DNA of 64,000 nucleotides from assembly GCA_030789695.1 (NCBI GenBank), contig CM061138.1:183931051-183995050 (forward strand), in the 5' to 3' direction. This stretch comes from Scilla litardierei (taxonomy: Eukaryota; Streptophyta; Magnoliopsida; Asparagales; Asparagaceae). This document shows, piece by piece, positions 11,257 to 22,245 of the stretch; position 1 is the stretch's first letter; each line of letters begins with the position of its first letter. The position numbers and the translations under genes were made by a program. The notes under the pieces were generated by a model. The model saw only the letters and a program-made list of their open reading frames with translations, was not told the DNA's origin and ran no database searches.

Positions 11257-13490
11257 ATGTCTTCCTCGATGTCTTCGTTTCACGTGTCGGGGTCGAGGGT
11301 GATGGGGGAAGGGAGCTCTGTCGTGGAAACTGGGGTGATGCCCCTCGAGATTGCAGGCATGAAGTCGGTGCTAAAGAGGTCCATTGCTGAGATCTTTGAG
11401 TTGTATATTCGGCAAACCGTATTCTGTCTGCGAACCGACCGCGTAAGAGAGGGTGTGTTTTGCGGACGACTACGAGGTGGGGGTGTATGTGTCCACCTTC
11501 GAGCAGGGGTTGCGCTTCCCCCCCCATCCGTTCATGTTAGATGTGTTGAATTTCCTGGGGCTGCCCCTGTTTCGTCTGATGCCAAATGCCATTAGCGTGG
11601 TTGTGGGTTTCCTTGTACTGTGTGTGAGCAACCAAGTTTGTCCCTCGCTGTCTTTATTTCGTTATTTCTTCGCGGTGAAGAGGCTGAGGTCCTATTATTA
11701 TCTCTCCACGAAATAGAGCCATCCGCTCCTCAGAGGGTTACCGGAGAAGATCAAGGGGTGGAGCAAGCAATATGTGTTTGTCTCCGTGCCCGTGGATGTG
11801 CTGATGAGATCAGATTGGGGAGAGCTGAATCTCGAGACGAAGGAGGGGGTCGAACTGGGAGACGAGGAGAAACAAGTAGCCCGGTTTCTAATGGCGATCC
11901 CGGAGGAGGGCCGAGACTACAGGACGCTCGCCTGGGCTGAAATGATAGCTTTGCATATCTGGCCCGAAGGTACAATAGAGTTTGTTATTAATGCGTCTGA
12001 AGTGCTTACCCTGAGCTTTCTTCCTTTCGCAGGTCGCACCATGAGTCTATCGCTCGAGGAGATGATGAAGCGAGCTGAGGAGCAGGTAGGGCAGAAGTCT
12101 AAGAAGGCGGGCCCCAAGAGGTCACGCGAGGAAGCCGGGATGGAGGGTTCGAGGAGGGGGCAGGTGTCCACAAAGAGGACGAGGCTGCCTGCGACCTCGT
12201 CCATCGCTGATGCTCAGGTGCGGGGGAAAGTCGGTCAGCACGGAGGGGGGTCTGGTAAGGGGATCGCACCCTCTGTTATCGATCTGGAAGTCAGGGGTGA
12301 AGGGCCGATAGAGGGAGGGGTGGAGGCCCTCGAGACCCGGCCGCCTAGCCCCAGGGTATCCCCTGCTATGGAGGGGATATTAGCTACCGACCGACCGGAG
12401 GGATCTGGCACGTCGGGTGTCAGGGCCAAGTCGGCTGGCTAGGACGGCTGGCCTTACAGCTGTCTGCTGGTCGCTCTGGAGAGGACTGCCAAACCCCGCT
12501 GCGAGGCCTCGCTCGTTCATTTCAAGGCTCAGAGGGCCAAAGTTGAGGGCTATCCTGACGAGGCTCTTCATCGGACGCGGTTCAGAGTAAGGGACGACGA
12601 GTCCGTTTTTGAAGATGGTGGCATGGCATCGAGCTTGGTGAAGAATATCTTCTTGACCCGCGACAGGGTGGCCCTAGAGGCCGTGGAGCATGAGGGTCTA
12701 TGTGGAACCGCGGTGTGGCATGGCGTGCAGGTAGGCTGGATGAATCGGGTGATGTTTATCAGGTGGTTTTGTTGAGTATCTCAACCGGGTTTTCTTTTGC
12801 CATACAGGCTACCACTTTGATGTCCCAGCTATGAGGCACACGCCGACCATAAATAAGGCCGAGAGCGCCGTCGCCAGAGTGGCGGCCGAACTCGCCACGT
12901 ATCGTAAGAGTGCTGGCGAGCGGTTAGGGAAAGAGAGGGAGCGGTGCAGCCAGTATGAGGCAGAAGTCCAGCGCCTGAAGGGGATCCTGGCGGATTGTGA
13001 GATGCATGCTGCCTCTGCTAGAGACCAGGCGAAGGAACTGGAGAATGCGCTTGAGCAGGAGGAAGCGCGTGCGGCGGGCCTGGCGGACCGAGCGAAGGCC
13101 GCTGAGGAGGAGTTTATTCAGAAGGTCGAGGAGTTTCGGTCGTATCAGGAGGTGACCGTCGTCCCTGCCCTCGCAGACGCGATGTCCAGGGGCTCGAAGA
13201 AAGGCCATGAAGAGGGTTGCGAGGAGGGTCGAGTGGAGGGGTGGAAGGCCTGCTTGCTCCGGATAAAGGAAAGGGTGGTGGGCTTGTCCCTGCCAATTGA
13301 GCTCGACATCGACGTGCTTGCGGCTTCCGAAGACGAGGAAGAGGCGGGGGATGACAAGCGAGTGATCGTCGGAGAAGGCAGGGGCGTTGAGGTGGAGACT
13401 GGTGAAAAGGGGGGCAACCTCTCAGAAGCTGACGGGAGGGATGTCGCGACTAGTGGGGGCGAAGTAGGCGAGGGTAACGCACCAGAGTAG
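11257..13490 (+). pseudogene. Antisense additional ORF 2 of element O (diverged tandem copy)
   Basis: Same architecture as the gene at 8358. The N-terminal exon has YEVGVYVSTFEQGLRFPPHP, FLVLCVSNQVCPSLSLFRYF and FVSVPVDVLMRSDWG. It needs a frame change near 11455-11470 and is interrupted near 11716. Intron about 11967-12032 (GTACAA...TTTCGCAG). The next exon is Lys/Arg rich, runs through a TAG at 12440, then RFRVRDDESVFEDGG and LCGTAVWHGVQ. Intron from GTAGGC (about 12731) to CATACAG (about 12808). The last exon (frame from 12831) is a coiled coil ending in an acidic tail. Intron positions coincide with copy 1, which supports a real spliced gene rather than chance ORFs. Function is unknown. 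Confidence 0.65.
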
Positions 13491-15009
13491 TTTTGTACAG
13501 ATGGGGTGAGCGAATTTTTTGTGGGGTCGGTCCCCGTTATTTTTGTAATTTTCAGGTTCCGACTATGTGGAAATTCCCTTTGTTGGCTGTGTTTTGTTAT
13601 TGTTATCTCTTGCCTGGCGTAGCGTCTAGCTGTGTTTGTTCCCTTTGGTTGAGTCGCGCTCAAGAAACGGGGGTCAGCCCGTAGAATTTCTTTTTCCCCT
13701 TCAAGATTGGGGGGGGTGGGAAATGTGTTTTGAGAGCTCGTCCTGCCGTTTGATGGGGGTCGTACCGGAGTTAAAACATACTTGAATAATGCTTCGTAGT
13801 TCGCATGGGATTGCCGATGTCACGGTCTTTACAAGATTTTGACAAAAGAAATAACGGAGGTCGACTTATTGTCTAACTGCGGAGTTCTGATCGGACTTGG
13901 TGTGCACTCCACACTGCGAGTGGGCTGGGAAGCCGATGTATTCCGGTGTAGACTGTTGTAGACTGCGTTAGGATGGGCAGACTCACTTGCCCGGCGCGGG
14001 TCTTCTGCTTTTATCGTTGCTTGGCGCGTCCTCCTTTCCTCTTCGAGTCCATAAAGGGTTGCAAGGTTTCTCTGGGGAGTCCTTGCGTCGAAGGCGGTCT
14101 CTATGGGGAGATAGAGGGTTGAGGGGCAGGGTGGCCTTTGGTGGCTGCTCTATCCGCGGGGCTTTTGCCCTTCCGTCGGTCGGAGTAGTAGAGGGATGGG
14201 AGCAGATAGGTGCGGTTCACCGCCGGTCCTCTTCTTCCCTTACCGTAGATTGTCCAGGGGAAGTCGAGGAGTGGAAGGTGGGGCGCCCTTCATGTAAGGG
14301 GAATAGCCTATCGGTGTGGCAGGCCGTCGGGAGGCGAGCCCGTCGGGGATGGTACGTCCCAGCGGAGACTGAAGTGCCCAATAGGGTGATTTGGCAGGGC
14401 TGCCCCCTCCATCGGGTTATCGGCCCGCTACGCCAGCGCACATAGGGCATTGGTCGAGGGGCATGGTCCGCCATTGGAGCCCCAGTTCCCGTGTCTTAAG
14501 TTGTCTAAAGAAAGTTGGAGAGCAGTAGGCAGGGCGCCCCTCGTGTGAGAGCAATAACCTATCGGGGATCATCGTGCGGGGGGAGACCGCCCATTGAAGC
14601 GGTCGGGGTCCCTCGTCCTTTCTCCACCTTCTTGGAGGGGATTGGGATTGACCTACCCTCACACTGTCTTTTTCATTTTCTTCCTTCGAAGATTTGGGGG
14701 GAGTATTTATATGGGGAGCTCTTTGGCCGTTCCCCTCTAATTAATGCGATGAGCTAGCGCCATTAATGGGCTCATTTGAATCGTGCCCTTCGAGAACGGC
14801 TCCCAACAGGTGGCGCAAGACGTGACTCATCAGCCTCTGTCTCTCGGGGAATGTGTCGTCATTAATGGTGCTTGCCCCGAGTGTCTTTTCATTTTAATGG
14901 GTCACATCATCGGCATGCTTTATCGGGACCAGGCGTTGCTCATCGGTCATTGACCTGCGCGAGGGTCGCCTTTATCAGTGTGCCATTATTCTTTTCCTGA
15001 TGTTCGGGT
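13491..15009. other. Non-coding part of element O
   Basis: No supported coding. GC-rich DNA with short, partly repeated words (for example AATAGCCTATCGG near 14302 and AATAACCTATCGGGG near 14549) leading into the tandem repeat. ORFs of 80-150 codons here have no domain and biased composition. Confidence 0.45.
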
Positions 15010-16870
15010 TAAGAGATCACGGGTCCACTTTGAGAGGGCGGGTAGCTCGGCCCTTGCTCCTCTCCGGTTTGGGTGGCGAGGATTGGTCCTGTCCCGGAGT
15101 CCTTGAGAGGGCGGGTATTGGGCCGTCGCCTCCCCGCAGCCTCTTTGTTCGGACGGGTATTGGGCCGTCACCTACCCCTCATATGGCGCTCCGGTTTGGG
15201 TGGCGAAGCTCCGTAAGCTTGCCCCGGAGGTCTTCATTTGGTGGGGGAAGCGAGCGCGTAGCTCGGCACGTGCCCCTCTCCGGTTTGGGTGGCGAGGATT
15301 GGTCCTGCCCTGGAGTCTTTGAGAGGGCGGGTATTGGCCCGTAGCCTCCCCGTAGCCTCTATAGTCGGACGGGTATTGGGCCGTCGCCTCTCCACAGCCT
15401 CTATAGTCGGACCGGTATTGGGCCATCGCCTACCCCACATATGGCGCTCCAGTTTGGGTGGCGAAGCTCCGTAAAGCTTGCCCCGGAGGTCTTCATTGGT
15501 GGGGGGAGTGAGCGCGTAACTCGGCCCGTGCCCCTCTCCGGTTTGGGTGGCGAGGATTGGTCCTGCCCCGGAGTCTTTGATAGGGCGGGTATTGGGCCGT
15601 CGCCTCCCCGCAGCCTCTATAGTCGGACGGGTATTGCGTCGTCGCCTACCCCGCATATGGTGCTCCGGTTTGGGTGGCGAAGCTCCGTAAGCTTGCCCCG
15701 GAGGTCTTCATTGGTGGGGGGAGCGAGCGCGTAGCTCGGCCCGTGCCCCTCTCCGGTTTGGGTGGCGAGGATTGGTCCTGCCCCAGAGTCTTTGAGAGGG
15801 CGGGTATTGGGCCATCGCCTCCCCGCAGCCTCTATAGTCGGACGGGTATTGCGCCATCGCCTACCCCGCGTATGGCGCTCCGATTTGGGTGGCGAAGCTC
15901 TGTAAGCTTGCCCCGGAGGTCTTCATTGGTGGGGGGAGCGAGCGCGTAGCTCGGCCCGTGCCCCTCTCCGGTTTGGGTGGCGAGGATTGGTCCTACCCCG
16001 AAGTCTTTGAGAGGGCGGGTATTGGGCCGTCGCCTCCTCGTAGCCTCTATAGTCGGACGGGTATTGGGCCGTCACCTACCCTGCATATGGCGCTCCGGTT
16101 TGGGTGGCGAAGCTCTGTAAGCTTGCCCCAGAGGTCTTCATTGGGGGGGGGGGGGGAGCGAGCGCGTAGCTCGGCCCGTGCCCCTCTCCGGTTTGGGTGG
16201 CGAGGATTGGTCCTGCCCCGGAGTCTTTGATAGGGCGGGTATTGGGCCGTCGCCTCCCCGCAACCTCTAAAGTCGGACGGGTATTGGGCCGTCGCCTACC
16301 CCACATATGGTGCTCCGGTTTGGGTGGCGAAGCTCCGTAAGCTTGCCCTGGAGGTCTTCATTGGTGGGGGGAGCGAGCGCGTAGCTCGGCCCGTGCCCCT
16401 CTCCGGTTTGGGTGGCGAGGATTGGTCCTGCCCCGGAGTCTTTGAGAGGGCGGGTATTGGGCCGTCGCCTCCCCACAGCCTCTATAGTTGGACGGGTATT
16501 GGACCGTCGCCTACCCCGCATATGGCGCTCTGGTTTGGGTGGCGAAGCTCCGTAAGCTTGCCCCGGAGGTCTTCATTGGTGGGGGGAGCGAGCGCGTAGC
16601 TCGGCACATGCCCCTCTCCGGTTTGGGTGGCGAGGATTGGTCCTGCCCCGGAATCTTTGAGAGGGCGGGTATTGGGCCATCGCCTCCCCGCAGCCTCTAT
16701 AGTCGGACGGGTATTGGACCATCGCCTACCCCGCATATGGCGCTCCAGTTTGGGTGGCGAAGCTCCGTAAGCTTGCTCGGGAGCTCTTCATTTGGGGGGA
16801 GCGAGCGCGTAGCTCGGCCCGTGCCCCTCTCCGATTTGGGTGGCGAGGATTGATCCTGCCCCGGAGTCTT
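15010..16870. repeat. Tandem repeat, 216-bp period, about eight copies
   Basis: The marker CATATGGCGCTCC and its variants start near 15180, 15436, 15653, 15868, 16084, 16305, 16518 and 16734. Spacing is about 216 except for a first interval of about 256, caused by a duplicated sub-block (GCCTCTATAGTCGGAC). Since 216 is a multiple of three, similar ORFs stay open in several frames on both strands; these are by-products. A 12-14 G run at about 16143 adds a few bases to one copy. It lies in O between gag-protease and the antisense genes, where polymerase would be expected. Confidence 0.92.
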
Positions 16871-17011
16871 GTGTCTTAAGCTGAAATTTTCAAGTGGAAA
16901 TAGCGAGATTTGAAAATGCGAAGGGAAGAAGATATTTCATTCGAAACTTACAACTTCTGGTTACACTTCAATTGGTGCTCCGCGTTCCTCGGAGGCATCA
17001 GCCCGCCCTCA

Positions 17012-19783
17012 TCAAAGGGGGCTACGACGGGCACGGCAGGTCTGGTCCTCCTCTGCGGCCCCGGGTTCCTCTGCGGTCCCCTCAGCAGGTGTCGGCCTTC
17101 GGTTGCAGAAATCTTCCCTCTCGTAGAGGAGATCGGCCAACAAGGTTTGCTCCGGACCCTTGTGTTTGGTCGATCCCATGTAGCAGCTCCTGGACAGCTT
17201 CTGGCTCTCCCGCACTAACCCCACCCCTCGCAGGGTCTGGAACTTGACCATCTGGTGGAGCAGGCTGGGGAGTGCTCCGATGGCCTCCATGTACGGTCGC
17301 CCTATGATCCCGTTATACGCCGACCCGATGTTGACAACAACAAACAGCGTCATGCGGGTTACAACCCGTGGTTCCTCTCCGAGAGTTACTGGTAAGGTGA
17401 TCACCCCCACGATAGGGGTCGAGTGGCCGGTGAAGCCGACGAGGGGCCCAATGCAAGGTCTCAGGTCTGTCTGCCTTAGTCCCATCTTCTCAATTGTCAA
17501 CATAAATAGGATGTCTCAAGAGCTCCCAGTGTCGATTAGGAGGCGGCTGACGACGGCCGTCCCGATCTGGGCCTCGATGACGATGGCGTCGTCATGCAGC
17601 AGCTCGATTCCCTCCAGATCCTCGTCGCTAAAGGTAATGGGAGGGCGGGCTACCCTCCTCCCCCTCGTGTCCCCGTCGAGACCCGCTGTCATCACTTGCC
17701 GCGCGTACGCCTTCTTGCTTGACGACGATGCTCCTCCGGAGGACGGTCCACCACATATCGTGTTTATGCGCATGACCGGCTTCGGGGGGATGGGTTCCTC
17801 CCACTCACCATGCGGTGGTGGATCTTCTCTCCGCGCCCTCCGGTGGTTTCCATCCTCTTGGTCCGCTCTCCTGCCCCCAACGAAGCCCCCGAGGTGGCCT
17901 GCCTGGATCAGCCGCTCGATCTCCCTCTTGAGGGTGAAGCAGTCGTCGGTGTCATAGCCGTGGTCCCGGTGGTACCGACAATACTTTTGGAAATCCCGCC
18001 TCGCCGAGTCTGACTTCATCTCTCTGGGCGGCTCTGGCAGCAGTCCGGCCCTTGTCGCTGCGGCTAACACCTCTATCATGGGGGCGTTGATCTGCATGTA
18101 GTGGGCCCTTAGGGGCCCCTCGAGCCTCGGGACGGCTCGGGCGGGCTCTTAGGCCGGGGTGAACTCTCGGGCCGGGCCTGGGTGATCTTGCAAGCGACGC
18201 CCTGTCGGGTCGCGCCTGGGTTGGGCCAGCTGGTCGCGCCCCCGAGACCCGTCTTCTTGCCTTGGTCGTGGATGCGATCGAGGCTCACCTTGGGGCGGCT
18301 TCGTCAGGGGGGACAGTTTCTTAGTGCCCAGAGTCTCCTCGGCCAGCACATCCCTCTCCGCCATAGCGACTAGCGCCTCGTAGTCGCCCGGCGGATCTCG
18401 GAGCAGGGATTTGTGGAGGCTCCGTGTCTGTAGTCCCGTCTTGAAGGCTAGCATGAGCACCTCATCGCCGCAGGTCACCACCGCCCGTCTCTCCTCCTGT
18501 AAGTAGCACATGTATCTCGCAGTCGTCTCTCCTTCCCCTTGGACTATCGTGCTGAGGTAGTCCAAGGGCTTCTTTTTCGTACATCTGGCCCAGAACTCCT
18601 GGCAGAACTTATGGGACAGTTCGCCGAAGCTCCCAATGGATCTCGCGTGTAGGCCAAAGTACCAATCCAACGCCGTGTCCCTCAGACTTTGCGAGAAGAG
18701 CCGGTACAGGAACGCGTCATCCACATCCTGTGCCTCCATTGCCCCCCGGTATTGTTGCACGTGCGAGAGGGGTCACCTCTTCCATTATAGGTGGCTAGGT
18801 GGGGGCCTTGAATTTGACCGGTCTCGAGGAGGACGTGATCCATCGCGCCAACGGCGTGGCATCCTCAGGGTAGGCGGGGTGCTCTGGTGCATGCCCTCTC
18901 CGCCATTCCGAGGTTTGGCTTCGGTCGCGCCTCGGCTGTCGACGGTTGTCGTGCCCTGGGGAATAATGAAACGATCGCCTGTGGGGACTTCTTCCACGGG
19001 TTGAGGACTCGGCGGGCGGCGGGCTACGGTCATCCCAGTACCACCGCCCTCCGGCCGTCTCCCCCGGGACCTCTCTCCGCTCCTGATTCTCCCTCAGGAG
19101 CCTTTCGCGTTTGGCGGGGAGGAAGCGGAGTTGTCAACGAACGGCTTCTTCGTCCAGACGGTCTGGGGAGAGATGCCGACGGGGCGGACTTCGCCCCCGA
19201 GGTGGAGACCTGGCAAGCGGTGGGCCGTGATCGTCCATGTGTCACCGGCTCATCGCCGACACCTCCGGGATCCCCTGGTTCTCTTCGTTCTCCTTCCAGA
19301 GCCTTTTATGTTCCGTAATAATGAAGCGGAGTTGGCGTCGGGCGATCTCGTCATCCAGGAGGGCCTGCCGGGTGGCCTCGGCCGCTTCTCCCGAATGCTT
19401 TTGCACCGCAGCCGTCTCCCCCCGACGCCTCCACAGCCGCGTGATCTCCATCTCTTCTTCCAAGAACTTCCGTTGGGCCGCAATCTCCTTGGCGAGCCCC
19501 TGGCCTTCCCCCTCCTCCTCGAACTGAGGGTGAAGATTTCGTCTCACGTTCGGTGGCTCAGAAGGGCCGGGGGCGCTTCCGTCCCAGTGGTTGCAAAGCC
19601 CGCCATCGCCTTAGTGAAGGCCTCCAAGCTCTGTTGTATCACGCGGGCCGAGGCCTGGGCTGTCTCGACCTCTACCCCAGGGGGAGCGTCAGTCGCAGGA
19701 GTCATTGGTTGAGAGAGTAGTTCTTGATCCATGGGATCCTTGCCTTGGTCAGGGTTTCGGGTGATTGCTATGGGGTCTGACAT
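17012..19783 (-). pseudogene. gag-protease of element O (Tat lineage), degraded
   Basis: Start region MSDPIAITRNPDQGKDPMDQ at 19783, then a frame-disturbed charged segment (19547-19030). The gag core follows (18760-18149: YRGAMEAQDVDDAFLYRLFS, LRDTALDWYFGLHARSIGSF). After an in-frame TAA the knuckle-like KYCRYHRDHGYDTDDCF and FSDEDLEGIELLHDDAIVIE appear (18097-17516). The protease active site LLIDTGSS is followed at once by an in-frame TGA and then DILF. The protease remainder (LVGFTGHSTPIVGVITLPVT, NIGSAYNGIIGRPYMEAIGA) runs to about 17250. Most parts share one frame. Reverse transcriptase does not follow. Confidence 0.85.
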
Positions 19784-19798
19784 GGGTGTGACCCTTCA

Positions 19799-19818
19799 TT
19801 CCCACAGACGGCGCCAAT
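19799..19818 (-). promoter_or_regulatory. Primer binding site of element O
   Basis: On the minus strand ATTGGCGCCGTCTGTGGGAA, immediately next to the LTR end at 19819. This is the form typical of Tat-lineage elements and fixes the element's orientation. Confidence 0.85.
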
Positions 19819-20715
19819 TGTTGCGGGGTAGAACTCGCGTACAATGAATTTGTATTATGGGGAACCAAGGGCATGGTGGTTATGCTAATGGTGGGATTAG
19901 GGTAGGCTATTTGACAGGGGATTAGAGGGGTGATGAGGCTAAGCTTGTTGTGGAGGCTGACCACGGTATCGAATCTGGTAGGATGCAGAGAGGGAGTCGA
20001 ACTGCCTAGGTTGGGGGCGAGCACGACCGGCGGTGACGAGCTAACCTGCGCGAGGAGCAACTTGTCAGAAAGGCCGGGTTGGGGTCCAACCCTCAGCCTC
20101 TCCGATGCCTAAGTCAGTGATAAGACTTAAAGCGGGGGCTAGGCACGCAGGTCGGACTGAGGGTGAGCCGACCGTGCATGACGAGCTATGAGTGGAAGAA
20201 CAAAGATATGGACGACTTTTGCTCTTGTGTGTGATTAATGAGAATTGAGAGTAAATTTGCCAACCCCCTCACCGTAAGAAGTGAGGGGGTATTTATACCT
20301 GATGGGAGGCGGTTAGGTGGGGCTGACCTGGCATGCTGACTCGACGTGCTGAGCTGGCCCTGCTGTCAGCGGAAGCTTCGGATGAGGATGTCAGGAACAG
20401 TAGTGTCAGCCACGCTTTTGTCAGCCGGAGCAACGGCCATGGGCGCCTTTGTCAGGGTGTTAGGGCCGAAAGCATTAAGTGTCAGGGGGCACAACGGCCA
20501 TGGGGTGCTTTGTCAGATGGTCGGGGCGGCGTAAGTGTCAGTCGCGTCCTTATACTAGGTTGTTTGTCGTGTCCGATGAGCCAAGGGTCTAGCGGAGTGT
20601 TTCCCCATGGCTGGGTCCGAGAGGAGCTGCCGGGCCTGCCTGATCGGGGGGTGTTCGGCCCAGCTGTTCACCTTTTTGGGTATGGATCCTGGATCGACGG
20701 TGGGGGGAACGGGTG
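19819..20715 (-). repeat. Right (5') LTR of element O, first part
   Basis: Matches 6691 onward and is broken at 20715 by element C. TATA-like GTATAAATAC on the minus strand lies near 20289-20299. The target duplication of C (GGGTG) is 20711-20715, and the LTR resumes at 33835. Confidence 0.92.
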
Positions 20716-21078
20716 TGATCGCGCCCCGGCGTACACGTCCCGAGGCGACGGTTGTAGTTTTACCGCAAGCGCACGGTATAGCGGCGAGCGGGTATCGAAC
20801 ACAGGGAGGACGAATGACCGTGCTTGCTCCTAATCAACCTGGCTATTCAGAGGGATAATTGCCTTGGGCGATCCTGTCACAATCGTCAGACAAAAGTGCA
20901 AAATATCAAATCAAATAGAGAACGCCTAGGGAATGGGGAATCCCCACTACTCACCGTATTTCACAATTGTGGTTTGCCGGTATCGAAATCGCTAGGATGA
21001 GAATTCGGATGAACTAGTTGCAACTAAATGTGGAACCAGGCTCACGCTCTCGCGCTGTTGCCGGTCTATAGCTATCCT

Positions 21079-21372
21079 GGGTTTGGGTCCAATCTCTTGC
21101 AAACCCTAGCCTAGGGAAGCTAGCATTAGGATCAACATCATCGTCCAATTGCGCACCGAGCCCAATCTCTTGCAAACTCGGTCCACAATCTAGATTAGGA
21201 TAGTTCCTACCCGTCCAATCTCTTGCAAACGGGTATCGGCACGGAATTGCAACCGGAGATCCTAGCATCGGTCCAATTTCTTGCAAACCGATACTTCGAA
21301 AAATCCGACTCCAACCCAATTCGGATTTCTAGGGCTTCCTATCGAATTGGGATCCAATCTCTTGCAAATCCC
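21079..21372 (-). repeat. Hairpins with an invariant 14-base loop in the leader of LTR C
   Basis: The word CCAATCTCTTGCAA (or CCAATTTCTTGCAA) occurs five times, each flanked by arms complementary to each other but different between copies: GGGT/ACCC (21085-21106), ACCGAG/CTCGGT (21155-21182), TACCCGT/ACGGGTA (21208-21235), ATCGGT/ACCGAT (21267-21292), GGGAT/ATCCC (21349-21372). A related 8-bp hairpin with another loop lies at 21301-21328. In the transcript the loop reads TTGCAAGAGATTGG. The same set is in the other LTR at 32374-32667. Confidence 0.88.
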
Positions 21373-21857
21373 TATTGACGTGAATACCTAGCTATCCGTA
21401 GTAATTCGATCCCAATCTAATCCCTAATAACAATCCTGGCTCAATTCCTACCAATTCAACACAAATACGAAATTGGGCTCGTAGGGTTCATCCCCACGCC
21501 CCAAGACGTGGAGACTACTCACTAATCATAGCAATAGCACAATAATTGGCAAAGAAATAGACAATGGAATTCATCACAACAATGATATAAACAATAAAAA
21601 TAGAGTTTTTGTGGAAGAGAAGTGCAAACCAATGTAGATCTTCAATCAACCCAACAAAAATCCAAGTTTTTCTCTTCACCAATCACAATTAATAAAGCTA
21701 AAAAGTAGACTCAAAAAGCTGCAAAAAATCTGAGAGGTGGCGCTCAAAACTAGGGTAAAAACAGAGCTTAAATAGCCCCAAAAATCGTCTAAAAATCCTG
21801 ACCAAAACGCCCCTGCACAGCCTGTTTTCCGCAAATTTCGCTACAGGCAGCGCATCG

Positions 21858-22245
21858 CACTCGGCCGAGTGACAAAAGTCGCTCGGCCGAGTGAAAACCC
21901 TGTCAATTTTCCAGTAAGTCGGGGACTTCAGGGGTCTTCAGTTCGGGGGTGGCTCGGCCGAGTGAGTTGTCGTCACTCGGCCGATGGCTTCACTTCACTC
22001 GGGCGGACGGGATTTGCCACTCGGCCGAGTGGGTCTTCTGAAGCTCAGATGGCCGAAAAACAGTAACTTCGGTCTTTTTGAGGGCCTTCGTCTGGGCGCC
22101 ACTCGGGCGGACGTGGTATCGTCACTCGGCCGATGTGGTCTCCGTCGCTCGGCCGAGTACACATGGAAGTCGTGTCTGAACGGGTCGGCCGAGCAGTGTC
22201 TCGCTGGTCGGCCGAGTGGCTCCTCCACTCGGCCGAGTGGGACAC
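21858..22245. repeat. Array of CACTCGGCCGAGTG palindromes in U3 of LTR C
   Basis: About ten full or partial copies of the palindrome CTCGGCCGAG within 390 bases, upstream (element sense) of the TATA-like box. The same array lies at 33153-33540 in the other LTR, and more copies at 27306-27640. Confidence 0.9.

Noticed and set aside
15000..16853. Repeated 70-120 codon ORFs that resemble a repeat protein family
   Set aside because: They are the 216-bp tandem repeat read in frame because the period is divisible by three; frames on both strands stay open equally well.
15010..16870. CRISPR-like array
   Set aside because: Units are adjacent and similar along the whole 216 bp; there are no unique spacers between short repeats, and the setting is a plant retrotransposon.
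16894..17957. Plus-strand ORFs of up to 237 codons opposite the gag-protease
   Set aside because: They are shadows of the minus-strand gag-protease, which carries all the recognisable motifs.
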